A stretch of DNA of 64,000 bases, taken from Paenibacillus sp. V4I3. GTDB lineage: Bacteria; Bacillota; Bacilli; Paenibacillales; NBRC-103111. Positions 53,098 to 62,256 of the stretch are shown piece after piece. How positions within the stretch are numbered: position 1 is the stretch's first letter; each line of letters begins with the position of its first letter. Below the pieces are notes generated by a model that worked only from the letters and a program-made list of their open reading frames with translations, was not told the origin of the DNA and made no database searches. The position numbers were made by a program, and so were the translations under genes. Where the stretch lies: NCBI RefSeq assembly GCF_030817215.1, contig NZ_JAUSZA010000001.1, positions 3,012,501-3,076,500 on the forward strand, in the 5' to 3' direction.

Positions 53098-54654
53098 TTG
53101 AAGGACAAGAATCGCAATGATCAGTTGGAACGATTTTTCCAACATAATCCGATCGAAGATCCTCTTTATCTCAAAAAATATGTGAAAGAACATCCTGATC
53201 ATAAAATGGCTTGGTACTTATTAGGCAGAGAATACGCAGCGCAAGGAAAAGAAGGTAAAGCAGCGTATTGTTTCGCACAGTCTGGAGAGATCTATGAGGC
53301 TTTCGAACACCAGAAAATAACGATAGAGGGTGCTTTACCTTCTTCACCTTCTTCACCTTCTTCAGCCTTACATAAAGGAACCACCGTGACATCTGTTAAG
53401 AGTAAGTCCAGCGGTAAAGGGAAATGGATGCCGTTAATGGTCATTCTACTCCTGCTAGCTGTTCCGGCTGCCATGGATTTAGCGAAGAATGATGCGGGGG
53501 ACATACCGAATGAGACTGTTGTTACAGCTCCAGCGGCAGCGAATTCACCTGCACCTCCTAAGCAGGAAGTGTCTTCTGGATTAAAGCTCTATTTCTCTAA
53601 TGGGGATTGGGGTAAGAAGCTTCAGCAAGTACTGTCATCTTCAGGATCAGGAGCCGGGGAATCTGTGATCATGGAAGCTCCCCGGAGTTCAGACGGTAAA
53701 TGGAGCGAGTGGAACAAGTCGGTGAAGCCATTGATCAGCGTGGAGAGTAAAGGGGGAGGTGGGGGTTCAGCAGCATTAAAGTATTTCCAGTCTCAGACTT
53801 GTTCCTGCGAGGTCGCAGATAGCTCCGCGCTTGTTCCCGTCATTGCTAATTGGATGCATGAGCGTGAGCAAGCTATTGTCTTACAAAGCGCAATCCAGGC
53901 CTACCAAAAAAAGACGGGAACGCTGCCAGAGAAACCTGAACAGCTTACGAAACCCTACCCGAATAATCTCTTGCCAGGACTCACTTCTGAGATGCAGGAG
54001 GCGTTCCCTCAAGCTGTAAGTAAGGTTAATGAAAGTGCAAAAGCGGGGAAAGCGCAGGATCCGATACAAACGGCGGATAAAACCGAGCAGCCGAAACAAG
54101 AGCTCAGAGAACAGGCAGCGCCATCTAGTTCGCAACCGAAAGCTTCCGCAGAACCACTGCTGGAACCGCTTAGGATTGTTATTGATACCGATAAGCATCG
54201 TTTGGCTCTCGTTAGTGGAGATTTCATCATTCGAAGTTATCCAGTTGGCTTAGGAGGCGAGAAGACGCCGCAGGGGGAGTTTTTCATTAGTGAAAAGGTG
54301 CGCAATCCGAATGGCAAATCGAATGGAGAGTTTGGCAGTCGGGGAATGACTTTGTCGGATACACTTTATGCGATTCATGGTACGAATAAGCCTTCGAGCA
54401 TCGGGAAAGATGAATCACATGGCTGTGTTCGCATGCTTCAAGATGACGTTGAAGAGCTCTATAACATGGTAGCTCATGAAACGAAAGTGACGATTGGCAA
54501 AGGGTTATTACCTCCTTCTTCAAATCCGGATGGTGGAAATGGCGGCGGAAGCCCGGGACTCGGAGCCGGGGGAGGGAAGCCAGATCAATCCTTTGGCCTC
54601 CCATTGCAGACCAATGACAGCAATCCAAGTAAGACATATAAATGGCTTGATTAA
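53098..54654 (+). CDS. Membrane-anchored L,D-transpeptidase (YkuD) with a cytoplasmic helical domain
   Basis: A 518-residue protein. Residues 1-75 are helical and TPR-like (DPLYLKKYVKEHPDHKMAWYLLGREYAAQGKEGKAAYCFA), a Ser/Pro linker from a 9-base DNA repeat follows, then one membrane segment at about 110-127 and an outside part that ends in a YkuD domain (about 360-465) with the catalytic HG..SHGCVR (Cys about 443). It would form L,D cross-links in peptidoglycan or attach proteins. Start is a TTG at 53098 after AGGAGG. The inside TPR-like head is unusual for this family. Confidence 0.88.
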   Translation: MKDKNRNDQLERFFQHNPIEDPLYLKKYVKEHPDHKMAWYLLGREYAAQGKEGKAAYCFAQSGEIYEAFEHQKITIEGALPSSPSSPSSALHKGTTVTSVKSKSSGKGKWMPLMVILLLLAVPAAMDLAKNDAGDIPNETVVTAPAAANSPAPPKQEVSSGLKLYFSNGDWGKKLQQVLSSSGSGAGESVIMEAPRSSDGKWSEWNKSVKPLISVESKGGGGGSAALKYFQSQTCSCEVADSSALVPVIANWMHEREQAIVLQSAIQAYQKKTGTLPEKPEQLTKPYPNNLLPGLTSEMQEAFPQAVSKVNESAKAGKAQDPIQTADKTEQPKQELREQAAPSSSQPKASAEPLLEPLRIVIDTDKHRLALVSGDFIIRSYPVGLGGEKTPQGEFFISEKVRNPNGKSNGEFGSRGMTLSDTLYAIHGTNKPSSIGKDESHGCVRMLQDDVEELYNMVAHETKVTIGKGLLPPSSNPDGGNGGGSPGLGAGGGKPDQSFGLPLQTNDSNPSKTYKWLD

Positions 54655-54670
54655 CCCATTGGAACATAAC

Positions 54671-54705
54671 AAAAACCGTCTGAATGTGCTTCGGACGGTT
54701 TTTGT
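54671..54705 (+). terminator. Terminator of the L,D-transpeptidase gene
   Basis: AAAAACCGTC pairs with GACGGTTTTTG around a 13-base loop. Confidence 0.85.
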
Positions 54706-54800
54706 CGTGATGTACTAGCGTTCCCAAGGTTTTCTCTTGACAACCATGTAGAAAGCGATTACAATTCAAAATGTGATGATTTCAATCACTTCTTTCCTAA

Positions 54801-54935
54801 TCATTTGTCCAAAATGATCAATAACGTCATAGTAATGATGACAACAAGCAAAATGGATCCTGTCCAAATGATCGCTTTCTTATTGACTTCTTCTTTGGCT
54901 CTACGATTGGACATGATCGGTTTACGTTTGGACAT
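54801..54935 (-). CDS. 44-residue single-helix membrane protein
   Basis: An ATG at 54935 opens a 44-codon frame: a basic head (MSKRKPIMSNRRAKEEVNKK) and one membrane helix (AIIWTGSILLVVIITMTLL), then a short ILDK end. AAAGGTGA lies 6 bases before the ATG. The charge layout says the head stays in the cytoplasm. It lies antisense in the gap between the transpeptidase and the sugar ABC genes. No family is known to me. Its frame is clean and the ribosome binding site is good, so I believe it is real. Confidence 0.7.
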   Translation of the reverse strand: MSKRKPIMSNRRAKEEVNKKAIIWTGSILLVVIITMTLLIILDK

Positions 54936-55039
54936 AGAGATCACCTTTTTCTTGGGGATTAAAAGAATATGGTTCTATCATAGCATAAGTAGGGTCGTTC
55001 ATAGAATATGAATGTTTAAATGAATTTTAAAATCAAGCA

Positions 55040-55186
55040 TTGACGGCCATGTCATTTTATTGTAAGATTTAATCACACGAAACACCAATAATAATTGAAT
55101 ATGTCAGTTTTAATAACATGTTACCGTAAGGGCATTAGTTATTGAAGAATGTAAGTCTTCTTCTATAACTATGCCCTTTTTATTTT
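55040..55186 (+). promoter_or_regulatory. Short promoter-terminator unit before the sugar-binding protein gene
   Basis: TTGACG at 55040 and TAAGAT at 55063 with a 17-base spacer make a promoter; a strong hairpin with T-run (AAGGGCATTAGTTATTGAAGAA pairing with TTCTTCTATAACTATGCCCTT, here in two halves) ends it at about 55186. The transcript would be about 110 bases and holds no ORF with a ribosome binding site. It is either a small RNA or a leader whose terminator controls the sugar importer. The rest of the 370-base gap (54936-55306) shows nothing else I can name. Confidence 0.5.
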
Positions 55187-55306
55187 TGCCAAAATGATGA
55201 ATCCTGAAGGGGGTTGGTAGCGCAAACTACAAAAAAAGTTAAATTTTGGAAAACGCTATTTCATAAATAACCATCAGACTTATTAAAAAAGGGAGAAGAT
55301 GAACAC

Positions 55307-56662
55307 ATGAATATGAAAAAATGGTCAACAATGGGCTTGGCTGCGTCCATGGTACTTGTAGCAGCAGGCTGTGGTAAATCTACACCAGTTGAAACAACAA
55401 AACCAGCTGCATCGGCGGCGCCGACTACAGCTGCTACAGCGGCTCCAACAGCTGCTGGTCCCAAGAAATTAACCGGTGATTTTGAAATCCAGTACTTTGT
55501 TGGCGGTTATGGCGACAAATGGTGGAAAAAAGTTATTGCTGATTTCCAAGCAGCAAACCCTGATCTGAAAATTAAAGAAAGTGCGGGACCGAAAATCAAC
55601 GAACAAATGAAACCCCGTTGGATCGCTGGTACTCCACCTGATTTCGTATACATCGACGGACCTGAATTATTCGATCGTCAAATGGTTACAGACGGGCAGC
55701 TTGAAGATTTGACTGAGTGGATCAAAGATGCTAAAAACGTTGACGGCGAGAAAATCATTGATTTACTTGCTCAAAAACCTCAAGAGTTTGATGGCAAAAT
55801 CTACAATGTTCCTTTCGTAATGAGTTCATGGGGTATTTTCTACGATAAAGCATTGTTCAAAGATAAAGGTTGGGCAGAGCCAAAAGATTTCGAAGAGTTC
55901 TTAGCGGTAAGTGAGAAAATTAAAGGTGCTGGAATTAATCCATTCATCCACACGGGTAAATATCCATACTACATCAACGGTGGCGTATTGCTTCCAGCTA
56001 TCGTATCTGCCAACAATAATGACTACAAGTTACTGCAAGATATGTCTACAAATAATCTAGAAGCTTGGAAAAACCCAGCTATCATTAAAGGTCTTAATAA
56101 AATTGTTCAGCTTCGTGACAAAGGTTACATCGACAAAGCATCCGTACAAATCAACCACACGGATTCCCAATCCTTGTTCCTGCAGCACAAAGATGCTTTT
56201 ATCCCGAACGGTCTATGGCTGCCAAACGAAATGGCCAAAGACGTTCCAGCGTCCTTTGATTTCGGATTCATTCCTTCCATCACACAAGATAAAGGTGGAA
56301 AAGTTGTAGCTAATACGTCCACTTCTACTTTTGCAATTGCGAAAAAAGCGAAAAACAAAGACGCAGCAAAAGCGTTTATGCAATTCGTATTCTCTAAAAC
56401 ACAAGCTTCCCAGTGGGCTGAGTTGAGTGGTGCTCCTTCTAACGTAAAAGGTGATATCTCCTCCTCGAAAGCACCTAACTTTGTTAAAGATGCGGCGAAA
56501 TTCTTGTCATCTCCTGAAACAGTTGTAGTGCCAACAGTCTCCTTCGCAGCTGACGTTGACAAAGCGATGCAGGATGCAACAGTGGCATTGACGATTAGTA
56601 AAATTACTCCTGAAGAGTGGGTAAAACGTGTATCTGATGTCGTAGCGAAACAAAAGAAATAG
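55307..56662 (+). CDS. Sugar ABC transporter substrate-binding lipoprotein
   Basis: A 451-residue extracellular binding protein (family 1). Signal peptide with lipobox VAAGC (Cys about residue 23), a Ala/Thr/Pro linker and then the two-lobed binding fold (TGDFEIQYFVGGYGDKW, PPDFVYIDGPELFDR, NVPFVMSSWGIFYDK). It carries a sugar to the permeases that follow. Start ATG at 55307 with GGGAGAAG upstream. The importer has no ATPase gene here; a shared MsmX-type ATPase elsewhere is likely. Confidence 0.93.
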   Translation: MNMKKWSTMGLAASMVLVAAGCGKSTPVETTKPAASAAPTTAATAAPTAAGPKKLTGDFEIQYFVGGYGDKWWKKVIADFQAANPDLKIKESAGPKINEQMKPRWIAGTPPDFVYIDGPELFDRQMVTDGQLEDLTEWIKDAKNVDGEKIIDLLAQKPQEFDGKIYNVPFVMSSWGIFYDKALFKDKGWAEPKDFEEFLAVSEKIKGAGINPFIHTGKYPYYINGGVLLPAIVSANNNDYKLLQDMSTNNLEAWKNPAIIKGLNKIVQLRDKGYIDKASVQINHTDSQSLFLQHKDAFIPNGLWLPNEMAKDVPASFDFGFIPSITQDKGGKVVANTSTSTFAIAKKAKNKDAAKAFMQFVFSKTQASQWAELSGAPSNVKGDISSSKAPNFVKDAAKFLSSPETVVVPTVSFAADVDKAMQDATVALTISKITPEEWVKRVSDVVAKQKK

Positions 56663-56748
56663 GAATTGAATGAAGCAGTGCGGAGAACTAAGGAGGCATT
56701 AGCCTTAGGAGTTCTCCGCCATTTTAATGATAGGACGGTGAGGATAGA

Positions 56749-57654
56749 ATGAAGACCAACTCGAAGATGTGGAAACGGAATTTGTTCATCGCTTCATTCA
56801 TCATTCCGACTTTTCTTTTCTTCTGTGTGTTTACGATCTACCCTGTTATACAGGCTTTGCAGAAGTCATTCTATGATTGGTCAGGAATGTCAGAGAATAG
56901 CACGTATATTGGGTTTGATAATTTCGTCGAAATATTTAAGGATCCCATTGTACTTAGAGCCATTGGGAATGATTATTTTTTAGTCGTAGGTAAAGTCATT
57001 GGCATTATGATTCTGGCGACGTTCTTCGCTGTTGCTTTAACTCGTTTCAAGCTGAGAGGCTCTGGCTTCTTCCGTGCCATATTCTTTATCCCGAATGTGA
57101 TCTCCGTTGTTGTTATTGGTGTGCTCTGGAACTTCATCTACAATCCACAAATTGGATTCCTGAATGCGTTCTTGTCACTATTCACAGGAAATAAAGTCGA
57201 TATTACTTGGTTAGGATTTCCACAGCATACGATCTGGATGCTATTACCCCCAACGATTTGGGCAGGTATCGGCTTCTATATGATCTTGATGATTGCTGCA
57301 ATCGTGAATATTCCTGCTTCCTACTATGAAGCAGCTAATATAGACGGAGCTGGTCAATGGTCGCAATTCCGCCACATTACCATGCCGCTCATCTGGGAGC
57401 AAATTAAGGTTTCCATTGTTAACATTGTCATTACGACACTCAATGGATCATTCGTCATTGTTCAATTAATGACAAACGGCGGACAGCCTGATAATACGAC
57501 CCAAGTTATGGGATCTTATCTGTATCGGATGGCTTTTCAACAATATCATTTCGGTTATGGAGCAGCCATCGGTGTCATGATCCTAATCGTTTCACTGATT
57601 ACTACCCTTGTCCTGCAGCGTATCATGCGCCAAGAAACAATCGAAATGCATTAG
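56749..57654 (+). CDS. Sugar ABC transporter permease (MalF/UgpA type)
   Basis: A 301-residue permease with six membrane segments and the EAA loop YYEAANIDGAGQWSQFRHITMPLI that touches the ATPase. Forms a pair with the permease that follows. An 86-base gap with a hairpin-like CTAAGGAGGCATTAGCCTTAGGAG stretch lies before it. Start ATG at 56749 after GGACGGTGAGG. Confidence 0.93.
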   Translation: MKTNSKMWKRNLFIASFIIPTFLFFCVFTIYPVIQALQKSFYDWSGMSENSTYIGFDNFVEIFKDPIVLRAIGNDYFLVVGKVIGIMILATFFAVALTRFKLRGSGFFRAIFFIPNVISVVVIGVLWNFIYNPQIGFLNAFLSLFTGNKVDITWLGFPQHTIWMLLPPTIWAGIGFYMILMIAAIVNIPASYYEAANIDGAGQWSQFRHITMPLIWEQIKVSIVNIVITTLNGSFVIVQLMTNGGQPDNTTQVMGSYLYRMAFQQYHFGYGAAIGVMILIVSLITTLVLQRIMRQETIEMH

Positions 57655-57696
57655 AGTCATCCTAGAATAAGATATTGAAGGAGGGGGAACCATCGT

Positions 57697-58536
57697 ATGA
57701 TCATCAAAAACCCGTTAGCCAAAATGTTTGTCTGGATCATTCTTCTTATTTGGAGCGTCGCCGTCTTGTATCCATTGATCTGGACACTGCTTGATGCGCT
57801 CAAAAATAATGAGCAATTTTTCTTAAATGCCCCGTGGGCATTGCCTAAATTCCCGCTGCTTTGGTCAAACTTCTCCTATGTTTGGAGCAAATATAATTTT
57901 AGCACCTATTTCATGAACTCCATTGTTGTTACGGTTGGAAGTACCCTTCTGGGTATGATACTTGCTGCAATGACAGCTTATATCCTGGCTAGGTATGATT
58001 TTAAAGGGAACAAAATCCTTTTTACGATCTATATCTCGTCCATGATGATACCGTTCGCGCTAGCACTGATTCCATTGTTCTTCTTATTGAATGATTTGCA
58101 CTTAATCAATACGTGGTTAGGATTAATTCTGGTCTATGCGGCGCTTAATCTTCCTTTTGGAATTTTCTTGCTTGTAGGGTTCTACAAATCGCTGCCAAAG
58201 GAAATTGAAGAAGCGGCAATTATTGACGGGACCTCCCATTACGGTACGTTCTTCCGGGTTATGCTGCCTTTATCCCAACCGGGTCTAATCACGGTGATGA
58301 TTACAAACATGCTGAACAACTGGAACGAGTACTTCCTGGGGGTTGTTTTGACCAATGAACCAACCAAGTACACGCTTCCCATCGGTCTTGCTGTTATGCA
58401 GGCAGAGATGCAGTATCGAGTTGAGTGGGGACCGTTGTTCGCAGGCCTGCTAATAACGACACTTCCAACGTTGATTGTGTATATGATCTTTCAACGTCAA
58501 ATCGCTAGTGGAATTACTGCAGGTGCCGTGAAATAA
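57697..58536 (+). CDS. Sugar ABC transporter permease (MalG/UgpE type)
   Basis: A 279-residue permease with six membrane segments and the EAA loop EIEEAAIIDGTSHYGTFFRVMLP. It ends with the usual FQRQIASGITAGAVK. AGGAGGGGG precedes the ATG at 57697. It is the last gene of the importer set; a hairpin follows. Confidence 0.93.
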   Translation: MIIKNPLAKMFVWIILLIWSVAVLYPLIWTLLDALKNNEQFFLNAPWALPKFPLLWSNFSYVWSKYNFSTYFMNSIVVTVGSTLLGMILAAMTAYILARYDFKGNKILFTIYISSMMIPFALALIPLFFLLNDLHLINTWLGLILVYAALNLPFGIFLLVGFYKSLPKEIEEAAIIDGTSHYGTFFRVMLPLSQPGLITVMITNMLNNWNEYFLGVVLTNEPTKYTLPIGLAVMQAEMQYRVEWGPLFAGLLITTLPTLIVYMIFQRQIASGITAGAVK

Positions 58537-58559
58537 CTGTATAATTGGTTGCATAGAAA

Positions 58560-58606
58560 AAACACCTTATCCTAGAGGATTTTATCCTTTCGGGAGGGTG
58601 TTCTTT
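58560..58606 (+). terminator. Hairpin between the ABC importer and the PTS gene
   Basis: AAACACC at 58560 pairs with GGTGTTC at 58598, with TATCC/GGATTTTATCC-type inner pairs; T-rich end. It may end the importer transcript, or be the target of the antiterminator encoded at 60145. I found no standard RAT sequence. Confidence 0.6.
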
Positions 58607-58678
58607 CTACTATAATTGGGATAGGCAAGAGCAAACAAGAAACGGCCAAACTTGTAGGCTTTTATAGGGGAACATGAC

Positions 58679-60127
58679 ATGAGAGCTATGTATATATTGC
58701 AGAAAATAGGACGTTCATTGATGATTCCGATTGCTGTGCTGCCGGCGGCATCCATTCTTTTACGTATTGGAAAAATGACGTTTAGTGATCCATTTCTTAT
58801 GCAGGTGGCTCAGATTTTTGAGTTAGGCGGAAGTGCGATTTTTGATAATTTGCCATTCATATTTGCAATTGGTATAGCCATTGGACTAACGTCCGGAGAC
58901 GGGATAGCGGCGCTTGCTGCTGCAGTTGGATATTTGGTGTTCGATAATGTCTTGAAGCATTTTCAAGTGGGGACTGACTCCGCGGAACGGCTGGATATGG
59001 GTGTTCTAGGCGGTATGCTCGTTGGCATGCTATCTGCCACGTTCTTTAACAGGTTCCAACATACCCAGCTGCCCAAGGCGCTCGGATTTTTCGGTGGTAA
59101 GCGATTCGTTCCGTTAGTTACATCTCTGGTCATGGTTTTCCTAGGGGTATTAATGGGTTTCATCTGGCCTCCCGTTCAAAGGGGCATAAGTGTTATCGGG
59201 TTATGGATCGTTGATAATGGGAACATTGGCGTATTTATCTACGGAATGATGAACCGGCTTCTGATCCCAACGGGTTTGCATCATATTATTAATAATATAG
59301 CTTGGTTTCAAATCGGAGATTATATCACACCAACCGGTAAAATGCTTCATGGCGATATCTCACGATTTTTTGCTGGAGATCCAGAAGCGGGACTATTCAT
59401 GACAGGTTTTTATCCCGTGATTATGTTTGGGCTTCCTGCTGCAGCCTTAGCTTTAATTAGAAGCTCATCTTCGAACCGTCAGTTTGTTGTTCCAGTGATG
59501 CTTAGTGCTGCATTAACCAGTTTCCTTACAGGCATAACAGAGCCAATAGAGTTTGCTTTTATGTTCTTAGCACCAGGTTTATATCTGATACATGCCGTCT
59601 TAACTGGCTTTTCCATGGTGATAATGAATATGCTCCAGGTGAAAATGGGATTTGGTTTCTCAGCCGGATTTATTGATTTCGTTCTTAGCTGGCATCAATC
59701 TACGAATCCTTATTTGATTGTCCTAGTTGGGATAGGGTACTTCTTCCTATATTATGTCGTATTTCGGACCTATCTTCATTTCTTTCCATTCAAAGTGCCC
59801 GCTCAGGACGAAGCTGCTCAGCTTGAAACAGAAGATGCCTTGGAGGTTATCGAAGAAACGAAAGAAGACCGTCCAACCAGCATCCTAAGGCATATTGGCG
59901 GACCTTCTAACATTATCTCGATCGATGCTTGCATTACACGACTACGCCTCTTGGTGAGTGAAGAAAATTTAGTTATGGACAGCGAGCTTAAAAACCTTGG
60001 CGCTATTGGGGTTATCAGACTTGGTAAAGGAAATGTACACGTTGTTTTTGGTACAGAATCAGAACAAATTCGAGAAAGTATTAAACCCTTGCTTCACCTG
60101 CAAAAAGACAAATCAGGACAAGCCTAA
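58679..60127 (+). CDS. PTS permease EIICB, GlcNAc/glucose family
   Basis: A 482-residue PTS protein. Residues 1-370 are an EIIC membrane domain (LMIPIAVLPAASILLRIG, GLTSGDGIAALAAAVGY, MNRLLIPTGLHHIINNIAWFQIG, FLTGITEPIEFAFMF), then a linker and an EIIB domain (about 405-475) with the phosphocysteine in SIDACITRLRL. There is no EIIA domain, so one is shared. The helix patterns are nearest to the N-acetylglucosamine branch. It lies before an antiterminator gene with 17 bases between. Confidence 0.9.
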   Translation: MRAMYILQKIGRSLMIPIAVLPAASILLRIGKMTFSDPFLMQVAQIFELGGSAIFDNLPFIFAIGIAIGLTSGDGIAALAAAVGYLVFDNVLKHFQVGTDSAERLDMGVLGGMLVGMLSATFFNRFQHTQLPKALGFFGGKRFVPLVTSLVMVFLGVLMGFIWPPVQRGISVIGLWIVDNGNIGVFIYGMMNRLLIPTGLHHIINNIAWFQIGDYITPTGKMLHGDISRFFAGDPEAGLFMTGFYPVIMFGLPAAALALIRSSSSNRQFVVPVMLSAALTSFLTGITEPIEFAFMFLAPGLYLIHAVLTGFSMVIMNMLQVKMGFGFSAGFIDFVLSWHQSTNPYLIVLVGIGYFFLYYVVFRTYLHFFPFKVPAQDEAAQLETEDALEVIEETKEDRPTSILRHIGGPSNIISIDACITRLRLLVSEENLVMDSELKNLGAIGVIRLGKGNVHVVFGTESEQIRESIKPLLHLQKDKSGQA

Positions 60128-60144
60128 GAACGCGGAGGTGTCTT

Positions 60145-60978
60145 ATGATTGAACGGACGATCATTCATGTACTGTCACATAATGTGGTGATGGCACATTT
60201 GACATCAGGGAAAAATTCAATTGCTTTTGGTAAAGGAATTGGATTCAAAAAAACGCCTGGCATGCTCATTAGCGAAGGCGATATTACACAAGAATTTCTC
60301 CTGCATACATCTGAGGTACTTAAAAACTACGAACAAATATTGAATGCGGTTGATTTGAAAATTATCGGGATTACGGAGGAAGTCATCGCATATGCGCAAA
60401 GCATGCTGGAAGGCGACTTCTCCGAAACGATTCACGCCTCGCTGGTCGATCATATTAACTTTGCTGTCGAACGACAAAAACGTGGTATTTTCATCACGAA
60501 TCCATTCGCTTATGAAATTGGGTATATGTATCCTGAGGAATACAAAGTAGCCAAGAAGTCCGTAGATTTCCTCAATGATCATTTGGATGTGAAATTGCCG
60601 GAAGATGAAGTTGCCTTCTTGGCTATGCATTTCAATGGCGCTCGTAAAAAAGAGCAAGCTTCTGATTCCTTAGCGGTAGTTAGAGTAGTGTCGCAGACGA
60701 TCGAATCTGCCAAAGAATTAGGCTTTAATTTCGATGATTCGTTCTCAACGCTGCGGTTCATTAGTCACTTGAAAGGTGTCATTGAACGGGTCAAACAAAA
60801 AAAGACACTCCAGAACTCACTGCTTGAAAAGATTAAAGAGGAGTATGGAGATACCTATGTGAAAGCGAAGGTATTATCTCTCATGCTGAGTGATTCTCTT
60901 CAATTAGAAGTGCCTGATGATGAAACGGGTTACTTGACGATGCATCTGGAACGACTGCTTCAACGAACAGAAGCCTAG
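60145..60978 (+). CDS. BglG/LicT-family transcription antiterminator with two PRD domains
   Basis: A 277-residue antiterminator. The N-terminal RNA-binding CAT domain (about 1-57: VLSHNVVMA, IAFGKGIGFKK) is followed by PRD1 (about 65-170, His in HASLVDHINFAVERQKRG and LAMHFNGARK) and PRD2 (about 172-277, His in RFISHLKGVIERV and YLTMHLERLLQR). PTS proteins phosphorylate such histidines to set activity. Target: a hairpin in this set, probably before the PTS gene. GGAGGTG precedes the ATG. Confidence 0.93.
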   Translation: MIERTIIHVLSHNVVMAHLTSGKNSIAFGKGIGFKKTPGMLISEGDITQEFLLHTSEVLKNYEQILNAVDLKIIGITEEVIAYAQSMLEGDFSETIHASLVDHINFAVERQKRGIFITNPFAYEIGYMYPEEYKVAKKSVDFLNDHLDVKLPEDEVAFLAMHFNGARKKEQASDSLAVVRVVSQTIESAKELGFNFDDSFSTLRFISHLKGVIERVKQKKTLQNSLLEKIKEEYGDTYVKAKVLSLMLSDSLQLEVPDDETGYLTMHLERLLQRTEA

Positions 60979-61132
60979 GTTGTTAAATAGCTAATCTTGA
61001 TTCCTTGCAACCTTCATGGAGCAGGGATTTTTTGTTTGAAATAGAGGCGAAATGCCTTTCAGTGGATTGCATATTTGCACGTTGTCAGCTAAACTGACTG
61101 TTAGAGTCATTAGAGAACGGAGTGCATAGGAC

Positions 61133-62230
61133 ATGCTGTATAAGAAGTTAGGAAAACCAATCTTGTTCCGAATGGATCCGGAGAAGGCACATCATCTTAC
61201 GATTGACGGGCTAAGTGCTGTAGTGAGCTTCCCAGGTGGGAAACAACTACTTAAATCCATGTATGGAGTGCCCTCTTCACCACTCTTGGCCCAACAATTA
61301 TGGGGACTACAATTCGCAAATCCAATAGGTCTGGCAGCTGGTTTAGATAAAAATGCGAAGGCTGTTAAGGGATTCTCGCAACTAGGCTTTGGTTTCATGG
61401 AAGTAGGCACAATTACACCAAAGCCACAACCGGGCAATGAGCTGCCGCGGCTATTTCGTCTTCCGGAAGACAAGGCGCTTATCAACCGAATGGGCTTTAA
61501 TAATGTAGGAACAGACGTGATGGCAAAAAACTTGATGAAGACAGGTAAACGTGACATACCCGTAGCTATTAACATAGGTAAAAATAAGACGACACCGAAC
61601 GAACAGGCCGAAGAGGATTATCGAGCTTGTATTCGGGAGTTATATACATATGGTGATTTCTTTGTTGTGAATATTAGCTCACCAAATACACCAGATTTGC
61701 GTAATTTACAGCATGGGAACGATTTGAAGCGATTGCTTGATGCAGTTACAACGGAAATGCAGCTTCAAGAGAAGAAGAATGGTCATTCGGGTAAACCTGT
61801 TTTGGTTAAAATTGCGCCGGATCTCACGGATGAAGAGCTTGAATTAACCGTGCATACGATTAAGGATAGCGGTATTTCTGGGATTATTGCCACGAACACA
61901 ACGCTAAGTAGACAAGGGCTGGTACATCAGAATCGCGAGCAAGCAGGCGGACTTAGCGGAAAGCCTCTAACACAGCGAACAACGGAGGTCATTAGACGTG
62001 TCTATCAACTTACGGAAGGCAAGCTGCCGATCATTGGGTCCGGGGGGATATTTACTGCGCAGGATGCCTATGACAAAATACGGGCTGGAGCAAGCTTAGT
62101 AGAAGTGTATACGGGTTTTATTTATGAAGGACCCGGGATGCTTACAAGCTTGAATAAAGGTCTTCAAGATTTGCTGAAGAGAGATGGATATACACATATT
62201 TCCCAGGCAATCGGCGCAGATCAGCACTGA
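61133..62230 (+). CDS. pyrD: Dihydroorotate dehydrogenase, quinone type (class 2)
   Basis: A 365-residue class 2 DHODH. The N-terminal helix that enters the membrane (LYKKLGKPILFRMDPEKAHH) is present, as well as FANPIGLAAGLDKNAKA, EVGTITPKPQPGNELPRLFRL, INRMGFNN and NISSPNTPDLRNLQ with the catalytic Ser. It makes orotate and passes electrons to menaquinone. It stands outside a pyr operon. ATG at 61133. Confidence 0.97.
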   Translation: MLYKKLGKPILFRMDPEKAHHLTIDGLSAVVSFPGGKQLLKSMYGVPSSPLLAQQLWGLQFANPIGLAAGLDKNAKAVKGFSQLGFGFMEVGTITPKPQPGNELPRLFRLPEDKALINRMGFNNVGTDVMAKNLMKTGKRDIPVAINIGKNKTTPNEQAEEDYRACIRELYTYGDFFVVNISSPNTPDLRNLQHGNDLKRLLDAVTTEMQLQEKKNGHSGKPVLVKIAPDLTDEELELTVHTIKDSGISGIIATNTTLSRQGLVHQNREQAGGLSGKPLTQRTTEVIRRVYQLTEGKLPIIGSGGIFTAQDAYDKIRAGASLVEVYTGFIYEGPGMLTSLNKGLQDLLKRDGYTHISQAIGADQH

Positions 62231-62256
62231 CTTCATTCAGAATGGAGGATAAATGG

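Noticed and set aside
53335..53370. CCTTCTTCA repeat as a CRISPR or regulatory repeat
   Set aside because: It is a 9-base in-frame repeat coding the Ser/Pro linker of the L,D-transpeptidase.
54805..55011. Plus-strand ORF of 68 codons in the gap
   Set aside because: It is the antisense shadow of the 44-residue gene at 54801-54935, has many Met and no ribosome binding site.
55245..55270. GGAAAACGCTATTTCA as a possible cre site before the sugar-binding protein gene
   Set aside because: It differs from the cre consensus at three fixed positions, so I do not call it.
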